From a virus, in IMG/VR virus record IMGVR_UViG_3300030329_000867, positions 1-33,982 of that record: a DNA stretch of 33,982 bases; one strand, 5' to 3'. Positions 1-7,841 of this stretch are shown piece by piece; positions within the stretch are counted from its first letter, which is position 1; the number at the start of each line of letters is the position of its first letter. The notes beneath the pieces are model-generated. The model had not been told where the DNA came from, did no database searches, and saw only the letters and a list, made by a program, of their open reading frames with translations. Position numbers and translations under genes: made by a program.

Positions 1-99
1 ACTACGGAGCAACTTAGCGAAGACGGTAAGAGCTGTGTACTTAAAAAAGATGACGGTGGTGGCGGTGACGATGACCCAGCTTGTGAAAATGGAACGTAT
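1..99. repeat. Left window end duplicates 33837-33935
   Basis: Bases 1-99 are identical to 33837-33935 and diverge at base 100 (g here, a at 33936). This is one end of an unresolved tandem repeat inside the Cys-rich gene and marks the true junction 33935 to 100. Confidence 0.9.
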
Positions 100-753
100 G
101 ACCCAGACTCAGATGAATGTGTTTGTAACACTGGCTATACTTTTGCCAGAGATGGAGAGACAGGAGTACCGTTTTGTAAACCTGACGACACAACTCCTCA
201 GTGCACTTTACCAAACACTGTGTGGAGCGACGAAGCAAAGGACTGTGTTTGTAAAGATGGTTATGAAAATGTAGGAGAAAACGGAGAACTAGTTTGTCAA
301 CTTATTGATGGCGGTGGTGATCCTGTTACTCCTCAATGCCCTGCAAACGCCACTTGGGACAAAAACTTAGATGACTGTGTTTGTAACGCTGGCTTTACTA
401 AAAGCGCAGACGGTAAGAGCTGTGTACCTGACGGACTTCCGCCTTCGGGAACGTGTCCCGCAGGACAGGTAAAAGACCCAGAGACAGGGGAGTGTGTTGA
501 CGCGCCTCCTCCCCCCACTAGCGGCGGTGGTGGTGGTGGTGGTATGTTTAGCCCACAATCTGTAAACCTCGCTGGAGGAATTAATTACGCTTTGCCTCCT
601 TTTGTGCAGGTAGACTACACCCCACAACAAGCTATTTTGCCCTTTAACCCTTATTCGGGAGCAGAAGACGCGGCCATTACGTCATTAAACAAGGTGCTGT
701 ACGAAGAGACTTCAGAAGAACAAGACAGTCTATTTAAGACTTTTATAGGTTAA
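1..753 (+). CDS. Cys-rich EGF-like modular virion protein, C-terminal part (5' end at the other window end)
   Basis: Open from base 1 with no start codon, in the same frame as the open end of the gene at 32376-33982, so the two are halves of one gene. It shows about three EGF-like modules of the type C-x-C-N-x-G-[YF]-x(n)-DG-x-S-C, separated by Asp/Gly/Pro linkers, then a run of seven glycines and a hydrophobic, Cys-free C-terminal domain of about 70 residues ending at TAA 751-753. The adaptor gene follows after 12 bases, so a structural role in or on the tail is likely. I do not recognise a named family. EGF-like folds usually need disulfides, so the modules would be expected to fold fully only outside the reducing cytoplasm (inference). 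Confidence 0.75.
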   Translation, partial: TTEQLSEDGKSCVLKKDDGGGGDDDPACENGTYDPDSDECVCNTGYTFARDGETGVPFCKPDDTTPQCTLPNTVWSDEAKDCVCKDGYENVGENGELVCQLIDGGGDPVTPQCPANATWDKNLDDCVCNAGFTKSADGKSCVPDGLPPSGTCPAGQVKDPETGECVDAPPPPTSGGGGGGGMFSPQSVNLAGGINYALPPFVQVDYTPQQAILPFNPYSGAEDAAITSLNKVLYEETSEEQDSLFKTFIG

Positions 754-765
754 AGGAATGATTTG

Positions 766-1413
766 ATGACTTATTTAAATTTAGTTAACGGTGTCCTGAG
801 AAGACTCAGAGAAAACGAAGTCGCCACGGTTCAAGCAGACTCTTACAGTAAGCTGATTGGCGACCTTGTGAACGACGCCAAAGACCTCGTAGAAAGTGCC
901 TGGGATTGGTCGGCCCTTAGAACAACATTAGCCATTAACACCGTTGACGGTACGTACAATTACTCGTTAACAGGAAGTGGAGACAAAATAAAAGAACTGA
1001 ATGTTATAAACGACACGTCAAACTTAAACATGGAATATAGAACTAACAACTGGTTTGACGATAAATTTTACGTAGGGACACCCGCTAGTGGCGCTCCTGA
1101 ATACTACACTTACGCAGGAACAGACTCTAATGGAGACATGACTATTGATGTCTACCCTAAACCAGACGCTGTTTATGCTTTGCGTTTTGACAGTGTAAAA
1201 AGAAATGGTGTTCTTAGCGCCGACTCAGACACATTAAGCGTCCCTGAAAACCCTGTCGTACAACTAGCAGTTGCTTTTGCTGTAAGAGAAAGAGGAGAAA
1301 CTGGAGGAACTTCTACCGCAGAATACTTCCAGATAGCGAACAAGTACCTGTCTGACGCCGTTGCACACGACGCAGGCAGACACCCAGAAGAACTTATCTT
1401 CTTTACGCCTTGA
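766..1413 (+). CDS. Putative head-to-tail adaptor (T7 gp11/tail tubular A-like)
   Basis: A 215-residue protein, close to the 196 of T7 gp11. The N-terminus reads YLNLVNGVLRRLRE, a pattern common at the start of podoviral adaptor and packaged-DNA stabilisation proteins. It is followed by a helical segment containing a DW dipeptide and a beta-rich middle. I chose ATG 766 rather than TTG 763 because AAAGGA lies 8 bases upstream. The next gene encodes a large beta-rich protein, reproducing the T7 order gp11-gp12 followed by internal virion proteins. The role would be a ring beneath the portal joining it to the nozzle. The call rests on order, size and N-terminal pattern. Confidence 0.55.
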   Translation: MTYLNLVNGVLRRLRENEVATVQADSYSKLIGDLVNDAKDLVESAWDWSALRTTLAINTVDGTYNYSLTGSGDKIKELNVINDTSNLNMEYRTNNWFDDKFYVGTPASGAPEYYTYAGTDSNGDMTIDVYPKPDAVYALRFDSVKRNGVLSADSDTLSVPENPVVQLAVAFAVRERGETGGTSTAEYFQIANKYLSDAVAHDAGRHPEELIFFTP

Positions 1414-1420
1414 GGTTTAT

Positions 1421-2971
1421 ATGGCACAAGAACTAAAAAGCATAAATCTTGTTGCTCCGGGTTTCAAAGGTATAAACACCGAAGACGCCCCGTTAGCTCA
1501 AGACCCGTCTTTTGCTGAAGTTGCAGACAACGCTGTCATTGACCAGCGAGGACGTATTGCGGCCAGAAAAGGACTCAACGTTACCACCACAAACAAAACA
1601 GCGTTAGGTAGTGGAAAGCTGAGGGCGATTAAAGAATTTGTAAACGACAGTGGAACTACTAAAGTCTTTTCTGTCGGTAATAACAAAATACTCAGTGGTA
1701 CTGCGACACTGGCTGATGAGACACCGGGCGGCTACAGCATTTCTGCTGACGACTGGAAAATGGTTAACTTTAACAACAGCACTTACTTCTTTCAAAGAGG
1801 ATACCAGCCGCTTATTTACAACACTATAGCGTCAGGAACGTCTGGTGGTGCTAACAGTAATGTAGTTACGCTAAGTTCAGTCAACAGTGCTTCAGGACTT
1901 ACTTCTGCGATGTACGGTAATGAGGTACTAGCAGCTTATGGTAGGCTGTGGACAGCAGACTTTAGTACCGACAAGTCAACTGTGTACTGGTCTGACCTGT
2001 TGTCCGGCCACATTTGGACAGGAGGGTCTTCAGGGTCTATAGACATTTCTAAAGTATGGCCTGACGGTCGTGACGAAATTGTAGCTCTTGCTTCGCACAA
2101 CGACTCTTTAATTATCTTTGGTAAGCACAGTATTGTTGTTTACTCAGGTGCGACTGCTCCTGCTTCTATGGCTTTAGCAGACACTATATCCGGTGTAGGT
2201 TGTGTAGGTAGAGACACAGTGCAGTTTACTGGCACAGACGTTTTGTTTTTGTCCCACACAGGTCTTAAGAGTCTGGGCAGAACAATACAAGAAAAGTCTA
2301 TGCCAATCAGCAGTCTTTCCGGTACGATTACTAAGGACATTATTTCTTTAATAAAGTCAGAAACAGAGTTTTACAAGTCTATTTATTTCCCGGAAGAAAG
2401 TTTTTATTTAATTACTTTTACAGGGCACAACACAACTTACTGTTTTGACGTAAGAGGAACACTAGAAGACGGCTCCTACAGAGTAACACGATGGCCCGGA
2501 ACTGGCTTTACGAGTTACGAAAGGAAAAGAGACGCGACGTTGCTTATAGGAGGTTCTCACGGTATTGGGGCTTACTCTGGGTATTTAGACAGCACAAGTA
2601 CGTACCGTTTTCAGTACACAAGTCCTGAGTTAAGCTTTGGCGACATTACAAAACTAAAATTTCTTAAAAAACTAAGACCAGTTATTGTAGGCGGAAGCGG
2701 TGCAAACATCTATACAAAGTGGTCTTACGATTTTAAAACAAGCTCTGGAACTTCTTTTATATCTTTGCCTTCTCAGGCTATTGCATACTTTAATGAGTCA
2801 GAGTTTAACATAGGTCAGTTTTCATTGGGAGAACTTGTGACTTCTAAACTAAGCGTAAACGCTAACGGAAGCGGAACCAGTCTTTCTATTAACATGGAAG
2901 CAGACATAAACGGAGAAGAATTATCCTTACAGGAAATAAACGTGCTTGCACTACTAGGTAGAACAATATGA
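1421..2971 (+). CDS. Putative tail nozzle protein (T7 gp12/P22 gp10-like beta-propeller)
   Basis: A 516-residue beta-rich protein. The N-terminal region (NLVAPGFKGINTEDAPLA, then about 40 residues on to RGRIAARKG) is typical of podoviral nozzle and stabilisation proteins. The middle has blade-like repeats with Trp and Gly-Arg turns (LAAYGRLWTAD, VYWSDLLSGHIW). ATG 1421 is chosen over upstream in-frame codons because GAGG overlaps the stop of the adaptor gene (1411-1413) at suitable spacing, pointing to translational coupling. It is expected to form the lower tail tube through which DNA leaves. It is shorter than T7 gp12 (about 790 residues), and I see no peptidoglycan hydrolase motif. Confidence 0.55.
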   Translation: MAQELKSINLVAPGFKGINTEDAPLAQDPSFAEVADNAVIDQRGRIAARKGLNVTTTNKTALGSGKLRAIKEFVNDSGTTKVFSVGNNKILSGTATLADETPGGYSISADDWKMVNFNNSTYFFQRGYQPLIYNTIASGTSGGANSNVVTLSSVNSASGLTSAMYGNEVLAAYGRLWTADFSTDKSTVYWSDLLSGHIWTGGSSGSIDISKVWPDGRDEIVALASHNDSLIIFGKHSIVVYSGATAPASMALADTISGVGCVGRDTVQFTGTDVLFLSHTGLKSLGRTIQEKSMPISSLSGTITKDIISLIKSETEFYKSIYFPEESFYLITFTGHNTTYCFDVRGTLEDGSYRVTRWPGTGFTSYERKRDATLLIGGSHGIGAYSGYLDSTSTYRFQYTSPELSFGDITKLKFLKKLRPVIVGGSGANIYTKWSYDFKTSSGTSFISLPSQAIAYFNESEFNIGQFSLGELVTSKLSVNANGSGTSLSINMEADINGEELSLQEINVLALLGRTI

Positions 2972-3201
2972 GCGATTATACAAAGACAACAGACTTTGAA
3001 GCCAAAGACAGTTTATCTTCTGGAGACGCTGGAAAGGTTATTAAAGGCACAGAGTTTGAAACTGAATTTGACAACATTGCAACAGCTATTGCAACTAAAG
3101 CAAACTTAGCTGGTCCAACCTTTACTGGCACTGTGACCATAGCTGCTCTGACGTTTAGTGGCACGTTAGCGTCAGGGACTATTAACGGAGGGACTTACTA
3201 A
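2968..3201 (+). CDS. Small fibre-like structural protein
   Basis: Seventy-seven residues. The N-terminal half is a charged segment (TTDFEAKDSLSSGD then KVIKGTEFETEFDNIATAI) of a kind found at the start of many marine phage tail fibres. The C-terminal third is made of short Thr/Gly strands (GPTFTGTV, FSGTLASGT) like fibre-shaft repeats. Its ATG overlaps the nozzle stop as ATGA, and its own stop overlaps the next start as TAATG, so translation is tightly coupled. It may be a short fibre or an attachment collar subunit. The resemblance is to a sequence style and not to a specific family. Confidence 0.55.
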   Translation: MSDYTKTTDFEAKDSLSSGDAGKVIKGTEFETEFDNIATAIATKANLAGPTFTGTVTIAALTFSGTLASGTINGGTY

Positions 3202-4127
3202 TGAGCGTAACAAGCACTATAACAGGACTTTTAGGCACAGGTGTAGGCGCTAAGTTAGCTGAAAAAGCTTACGATAGATTAAGCGAAATTGGAAAAGAAG
3301 GCCGTGACGCGCTTGCGGGAAGAATATATGACCCCGTAACAGGGCGGTACTCTGGCGGTCTTGCCGACCTTATTGAAGAAAAACTAACGTTTCAGCCGTA
3401 CACTGTAACAACTCCGACCGGCAGTAACTTTACAATGAGGAGAACGCCGGACACTGTGGACTCTGATGGGAATGTAGTGCCCGGACAAATGGAGTACGTT
3501 TCTGCTTTGTCAGACGAAGAAAAGACTCTTCAAGACGCTCTGATAGCAAGAGCAGGCGGGTTTTTTGATTTAGCGGGGCAGCCTTTAGGCAACACTACGG
3601 TCACACTTGAAGACGGGTCTACTGTGGTAGTTCCGGGTCGTGAGCAAGAAGTTTTTGACAGGATGATGTCGGCTATGGCTCCTGAGAGAGAACGGGCACG
3701 TCTTGACTTAGAGCAGCGTTTAGCTAACCAAGGCCGCTTAGGAGTCCGTACAGGTATGTTTGGTGGAACTCCAGAAGGGCTTGAGTTAGCTATGGCTGAA
3801 GAAGAAGCCAGAAACAAAGCAATACTAAGTGCTATGGAATTCGCAGGTAACGAACAAGAAAGACAAGCTAGGTTAGGAACGGGTATGCTTGCGTCTGGTT
3901 ACGTACCACAGGCACAACTGTTGAGCGCTCTTGAACCGGGAATGACTGGTGCTGAACGAAGGCGTCAGGCTATCTCAGAAGCTACAGGAGCTTACGGAGA
4001 CACTTATGTCTCTGGTATTGAGTCTTTATTACAGTCTGGAATAAATCAGGCAAAGATAGCTGGAAACCTTGGTTCATCTTTAGCCAGCACGAGTTTGTCG
4101 GGTTTATTTAAAGGGTTGTTTGAGTAA
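3201..4127 (+). CDS. Putative internal virion protein A
   Basis: A 308-residue, mainly helical protein with a Gly-rich N-terminus (GLLGTGVGAKLAEKAYDRL) and a long charged helical region around residues 150-230 (MAEEEARNKAILSAMEF). It is the first of three consecutive long helical proteins after the adaptor and nozzle genes, the place where T7-like phages keep the core or ejection proteins gp14-gp16. TAATG overlap with the preceding gene. No lytic transglycosylase or other enzyme motif is visible. The assignment rests on position and composition. A general virion structural protein is the alternative. Confidence 0.45.
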   Translation: MSVTSTITGLLGTGVGAKLAEKAYDRLSEIGKEGRDALAGRIYDPVTGRYSGGLADLIEEKLTFQPYTVTTPTGSNFTMRRTPDTVDSDGNVVPGQMEYVSALSDEEKTLQDALIARAGGFFDLAGQPLGNTTVTLEDGSTVVVPGREQEVFDRMMSAMAPERERARLDLEQRLANQGRLGVRTGMFGGTPEGLELAMAEEEARNKAILSAMEFAGNEQERQARLGTGMLASGYVPQAQLLSALEPGMTGAERRRQAISEATGAYGDTYVSGIESLLQSGINQAKIAGNLGSSLASTSLSGLFKGLFE

Positions 4128-4148
4128 GTATAGGGGAGTAAATAAATA

Positions 4149-5483
4149 ATGGCTACATTTTCACAGCAGTTTCTTAGTAATTTGGGAAACCCCACAGGTA
4201 TGCTTGTGGGTGCGACACAACTAGGGCAGGCACTAGGTAGTGTGCCGGGCCTTATTGCTGAGGCACAAAAAGCAAAACAAAAAAAGGAAGAAGAAGCACA
4301 GATAAATAAAGACTACGCTGCCGCTGTTAGGGCTAACAGTGCAAAAAAATTATATGAGCTTTCAAACCGAGCCACAACACAAGGAAAACCGGAGTTAGCA
4401 CAGCAACTGTTTGATAAAGCTCAAGAAGTAGAACAAAAAGTGGAAACACAAGAAAACTTTGTTGACAGAAAAGTTAGTTTATCTAACACCGCTCAAAACC
4501 TTGGTCTTGGTGATTTAGCTATACGAATAAGCGGAATAAAAGACGAAGATGAATTAAAAGAAATAGCTAAAGAAGTAAGAAAGCTAGAAATAGAACAATT
4601 ACCTTTGTCAAGTCCTCTAGTCCGAAAAAGAGCAGCTTCCGCTGCTGGAATCAGTGAAGCAGAGTTTACAGAAATGGGTTTAGACAAAGTGTCTGAAAAC
4701 GAATTTGCATCTATTATAGCTGGTGAAAAAGGAAATCTAAAGTCTTATCTTGACAAAGAAAACAACGTTGTCCAAGTTCGTGTTAATGAATCAGGTGTGC
4801 CTAAAGTGTTTGACTCAGAGCAAAACAAATGGGTTTTTGCTGATAAGTTAGGTCTTAGAGAAGCACCTTCTGTACAAAAAATAGAGAACATAGCAACAGG
4901 AATGGCAGACGAACTTGCCAAGATGGGAGCTAAAACTTTTACTGAAGCTTATGAAGGAGCTAAAAAATCTGCCGCTGCCCTTAGTACACTAAACAGAAGT
5001 ATTCCTAAGCTGGAGAACATGTTTACAGGGGCTTTTGCCGAGCAGAAATTAAACATTGCAAGATATGCTAGGGCGCTTGGGTTTTACCCTTCTAAAGCTG
5101 GTCCGTTGAATTTAGCTGGTCTTGACTCTATTGTAGACACAGAGACGTATATAGCAGACGCCGGACAACGTGTTGCTGATTATATCACTAACTTAGGTGC
5201 TGGAACAGGGTTGTCGGATGCGGATAGAGAGTACGCTTTAAAAATTGTAGGTGGAAAAATTACAGCAGACAAGGCAGCTTTAGCTAGACTGTTAGGTACT
5301 TTAAAAAGATATGCTGAGGCAAACATACAGCAATATAAAGACACACGAAAAAGGGTAGAAAAAGAATTAGGCCCAGACAACAAAAGTGCTTTATCTTTTT
5401 ACCCTGATAATTTTTATGTGGATGAAGGTCCAGTACATAGAGCTTCCCGTGCTGACTTAGACTCTTATTTCCCGTCAAGATGA
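4149..5483 (+). CDS. Putative internal virion protein B
   Basis: A 444-residue protein, almost wholly helical and charged. The first 35 residues are Gly/Ala-rich (NLGNPTGMLVGATQLGQALG), then comes a Lys/Gln/Glu-rich coiled-coil-like stretch (AQKAKQKKEEEAQINKDYAA). The C-terminal quarter again has long helices with Lys/Arg. GGGGAG lies about 10-12 bases upstream of ATG 4149. It is the second of three adjacent genes that probably encode proteins ejected with the DNA. I do not recognise a named family. Confidence 0.45.
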   Translation: MATFSQQFLSNLGNPTGMLVGATQLGQALGSVPGLIAEAQKAKQKKEEEAQINKDYAAAVRANSAKKLYELSNRATTQGKPELAQQLFDKAQEVEQKVETQENFVDRKVSLSNTAQNLGLGDLAIRISGIKDEDELKEIAKEVRKLEIEQLPLSSPLVRKRAASAAGISEAEFTEMGLDKVSENEFASIIAGEKGNLKSYLDKENNVVQVRVNESGVPKVFDSEQNKWVFADKLGLREAPSVQKIENIATGMADELAKMGAKTFTEAYEGAKKSAAALSTLNRSIPKLENMFTGAFAEQKLNIARYARALGFYPSKAGPLNLAGLDSIVDTETYIADAGQRVADYITNLGAGTGLSDADREYALKIVGGKITADKAALARLLGTLKRYAEANIQQYKDTRKRVEKELGPDNKSALSFYPDNFYVDEGPVHRASRADLDSYFPSR

Positions 5484-5520
5484 CATAGACACTTATTTAA
5501 CCCCGCCTTAAGGTATTAAA

Positions 5521-7191
5521 ATGTCGCAAAGAACACAAGAAGAATATAAAAAAGCAGTAGAAAACGCTATGCTGGCGCACGACAACGCTATCCAACAAGG
5601 TGAAATAGAAGAAGCAAAAAAACACTCAGAAGCTGCCGAAAAAATAGCAATAGAAGCTGTTTCTCTTTATGGTCCGTATCAACCTCCGTCAGACCCTGAC
5701 AATACATACGCTAAAGGCGTGTCTGAACGTTTTGAAGATTTTAAACCTGTAGAAACTTTAAAAGAATACCTAAGTGAGTTTACTCAGCGTAGGCAAACAT
5801 TAGGGGAAAGACCTTCGGCGTTGGCTGGCGCAATAGCTACAGCCGGTATCGGTTTGTCGCAAGCTGCTAGAACAGGAGGAGAGCTTTTAGCAGACGGTAT
5901 TAGTGTTCTTGTGCCGGATTTTGTTCGGGAAGGCGCAGAAACAGCATGGAACAGTATAAAAGAAAAACCTACAGTTCAACAGGGTTTACAGGCTCTTACA
6001 GACAGTTTAGAGGCTTATCAAGGGTGGGCAAGAGAAAACCCTGAAGTTGCTGAAGTAATTGAAACTACAGTTGACGTTGCAGCGTTAACCTCTTCTGCTG
6101 CAAAAATAGATATATCTTCGTCAGTTAAAAAAAGTAAAGACAAATTTGACAACGCTGTTGTCGAAGAACGCATGGCTGGTATTAAAAAGCTGCTTGGTCC
6201 AGAGTACGTTGGAGAACAAGGTTTTAATCAAAATCAATGGGTTTCTTCTGGCGGTATTTTAAATAAGTCTGAGTACGTGTTTAGCGAAAAAGAATTAAAA
6301 ATACACAGCGCAATAGAGTCGGTAAAAGAACTAAATGTTAACAGTCATTTTGTAAAAGCAGCCCAAGTAGTTCATAAAGCCATAGAAAAAAAATCAACAG
6401 AGCTTATTGCTTTTATTAAAAAAGCAGGAAATCCTAAATATAACAAAAAAGAATTTAAAGAAGAGTTAGAAGCAGAGTTTAAAAACTTAGGGAACTCTAA
6501 AGAGTGGGTAAATTTAACAGACGAAGCTCAAAATAAAACAAACGAGTACCTTAGAAAAGTTCTTGGTATGTTAGAGGAAAGTGACGGAGATTCTTTAGGT
6601 TTATTACAACTTAGACGAGATTTTGATGATCTCGTTAGTTTTGGCAGCGGAAAAAACCCGCTAGAACCCACCGTACAGTCGGCAAAAAGCACTGCTGGAA
6701 CTTTTGTAAGAAACGTTTTAAACGCAAAGTTACAAAGGATAACTCCTCAAAACGAAGTCAAAGATAGGTTAACTGATCTACATTATTTAATGTTGGGAAG
6801 GGACAGATTAAACGTAAGAAAACATAAAGAAGGCGGCAATAGAATAATAAGAACGTGGAATAAAATAAAAGATGATTTAAGTCTACCCTCGACACCACTT
6901 GCTTTAATGGCTACTTATGGTGCGGTAGGTACTGTAGGAGCTACAACAGGGTTAGGGGCAGGAGCTGCTACTTACATTGCGATACAAGGTCTTAAAAGAA
7001 AGTCTAGGTTAAAATTTTATGCTACTGTTCTATCAGGCTTAGACAAAACTATTAAAAAGTATCAAAGCGACAAAAATGTAGTAGCAGAACTTAGAGCAGA
7101 CAGGGCTTACATCGTTTATTTATTAAACGAAACTAGAAAAGAAACAGAAGAAGAAGAAAATCAACAAACAGCCGCAGCAGAAACTCAGTAG
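5521..7191 (+). CDS. Putative internal virion protein C with hydrophobic segment
   Basis: A 556-residue, Lys/Glu-rich helical protein. Near the C-terminus, about residues 460-490, is a long small-residue hydrophobic stretch (LALMATYGAVGTVGATTG continuing through GAGAATYIAI) that could insert into a membrane, as expected of a DNA-ejection channel component. Another hydrophobic Gly/Ala stretch lies near residues 95-125. The last residues are Glu/Gln-rich. TTAAGG is 7-10 bases before ATG 5521. It is the last gene of the rightward unit, and its final 7 bases overlap the convergent gene at 7185-7439. No catalytic motif is visible. Confidence 0.45.
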   Translation: MSQRTQEEYKKAVENAMLAHDNAIQQGEIEEAKKHSEAAEKIAIEAVSLYGPYQPPSDPDNTYAKGVSERFEDFKPVETLKEYLSEFTQRRQTLGERPSALAGAIATAGIGLSQAARTGGELLADGISVLVPDFVREGAETAWNSIKEKPTVQQGLQALTDSLEAYQGWARENPEVAEVIETTVDVAALTSSAAKIDISSSVKKSKDKFDNAVVEERMAGIKKLLGPEYVGEQGFNQNQWVSSGGILNKSEYVFSEKELKIHSAIESVKELNVNSHFVKAAQVVHKAIEKKSTELIAFIKKAGNPKYNKKEFKEELEAEFKNLGNSKEWVNLTDEAQNKTNEYLRKVLGMLEESDGDSLGLLQLRRDFDDLVSFGSGKNPLEPTVQSAKSTAGTFVRNVLNAKLQRITPQNEVKDRLTDLHYLMLGRDRLNVRKHKEGGNRIIRTWNKIKDDLSLPSTPLALMATYGAVGTVGATTGLGAGAATYIAIQGLKRKSRLKFYATVLSGLDKTIKKYQSDKNVVAELRADRAYIVYLLNETRKETEEEENQQTAAAETQ

Positions 7192-7439
7192 TGCAAAGAA
7201 AAAACTCTACGCAGTTCTTCTGCCATTATGTCTTTTCTGACTAACATACATTCCTTTGCAGAACCATAAGTTCTACACAGCGTTACGTAGTCGTCTTCAA
7301 AAGAAGACTTCTGTGGTTTGTTCATGGTTTTTATGTAAGTTTCTACTGTAGTACACCCTAACATACAAAACAGAATCAACACCGTTAACAAAGCAAGATA
7401 GAAATTGTTTTTATAAAACTGCGGTATTTTGTTTTTCAT
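7185..7439 (-). CDS. Small lipoprotein-like or membrane-anchored protein
   Basis: Eighty-four residues: a basic N-terminus (MKNKIPQFYKNN), a strongly hydrophobic core (YLALLTVLILFCMLGC) and then TTVETY. The pattern looks like a lipoprotein signal peptide with the lipidated Cys at about residue 29, although MLGC is a poor match to the classical lipobox. The mature part has two further Cys and a charged C-terminus. It starts inside the last 29 bases of iscU, with GAGGGG about 10 bases upstream of its ATG. It is the last gene of the leftward arm. An outer-membrane spanin or a superinfection-exclusion lipoprotein are possible roles, neither proven. Confidence 0.5.
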   Translation of the reverse strand: MKNKIPQFYKNNFYLALLTVLILFCMLGCTTVETYIKTMNKPQKSSFEDDYVTLCRTYGSAKECMLVRKDIMAEELRRVFSLHY

Positions 7440-7839
7440 TTTTTTGTAACCCCTCTTCAGTATTTTTATTTCTGTAGTCGTTTATAGCAGCCTTGATAGC
7501 GTCTTCCGCCAACACAGAACAATGAATTTTAACTGGCGGTAACGCAAGCTCTTCTGCTATCTGGACGTTCTGTATGTCTTCTGCTTGGTCCAGAGTACGT
7601 CCTTTAACCCACTCAGTAAGTAACGAGCTTGAAGCAATAGCACTCCCGCAGCCATAAGTTTTAAACTTAGCGTCCTCTATTATACCCGACACTTCGTTTA
7701 CCTTTATCTGTAAACGCATTACGTCGCCACAGGCAGGCGCTCCGACCATACCAGTACCCACGTTTTCGTCTTCTGCGTCAAGCTTACCGACGTTACGTGG
7801 GTTCTCGTAATGGTCTAGGACTTTATTGCTGTACGACAT
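7411..7839 (-). CDS. iscU: Iron-sulfur cluster assembly scaffold protein IscU
   Basis: A 142-residue, clear IscU/NifU-N family member, very close to bacterial IscU over residues 1-124. The cluster ligands are all present: Cys37 in GAPACGDV with Asp39, Cys64 in TYGCGSAIASSS, and His106-Cys107. The HscA-recognition motif LPPVK is intact at 100-104. IscU receives sulfur from the cysteine desulfurase IscS and iron, builds a [2Fe-2S] cluster, and passes it on with HscA/HscB help. No iscS, hscA, hscB or fdx gene lies nearby, so it would have to use the host machinery. An 18-residue polar tail beyond the usual end overlaps the next gene. The start is 2 bases after the reductase stop, so the two genes are probably co-translated. 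Confidence 0.95.
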   Translation of the reverse strand: MSYSNKVLDHYENPRNVGKLDAEDENVGTGMVGAPACGDVMRLQIKVNEVSGIIEDAKFKTYGCGSAIASSSLLTEWVKGRTLDQAEDIQNVQIAEELALPPVKIHCSVLAEDAIKAAINDYRNKNTEEGLQKNEKQNTAVL

Positions 7840-7841
7840 GG

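Noticed and set aside
1-99. Match between window start and end as direct terminal repeats of a linear genome
   Set aside because: The matching copies are internal (33837-33935 and 33698-33796), not at the opposite extremity, and belong to a 186-bp tandem repeat inside one gene. An assembly loop explains them.
1-753. Diversity-generating retroelement acting on the Cys-rich protein
   Set aside because: No reverse transcriptase gene and no template/variable repeat pair with adenine-biased differences.
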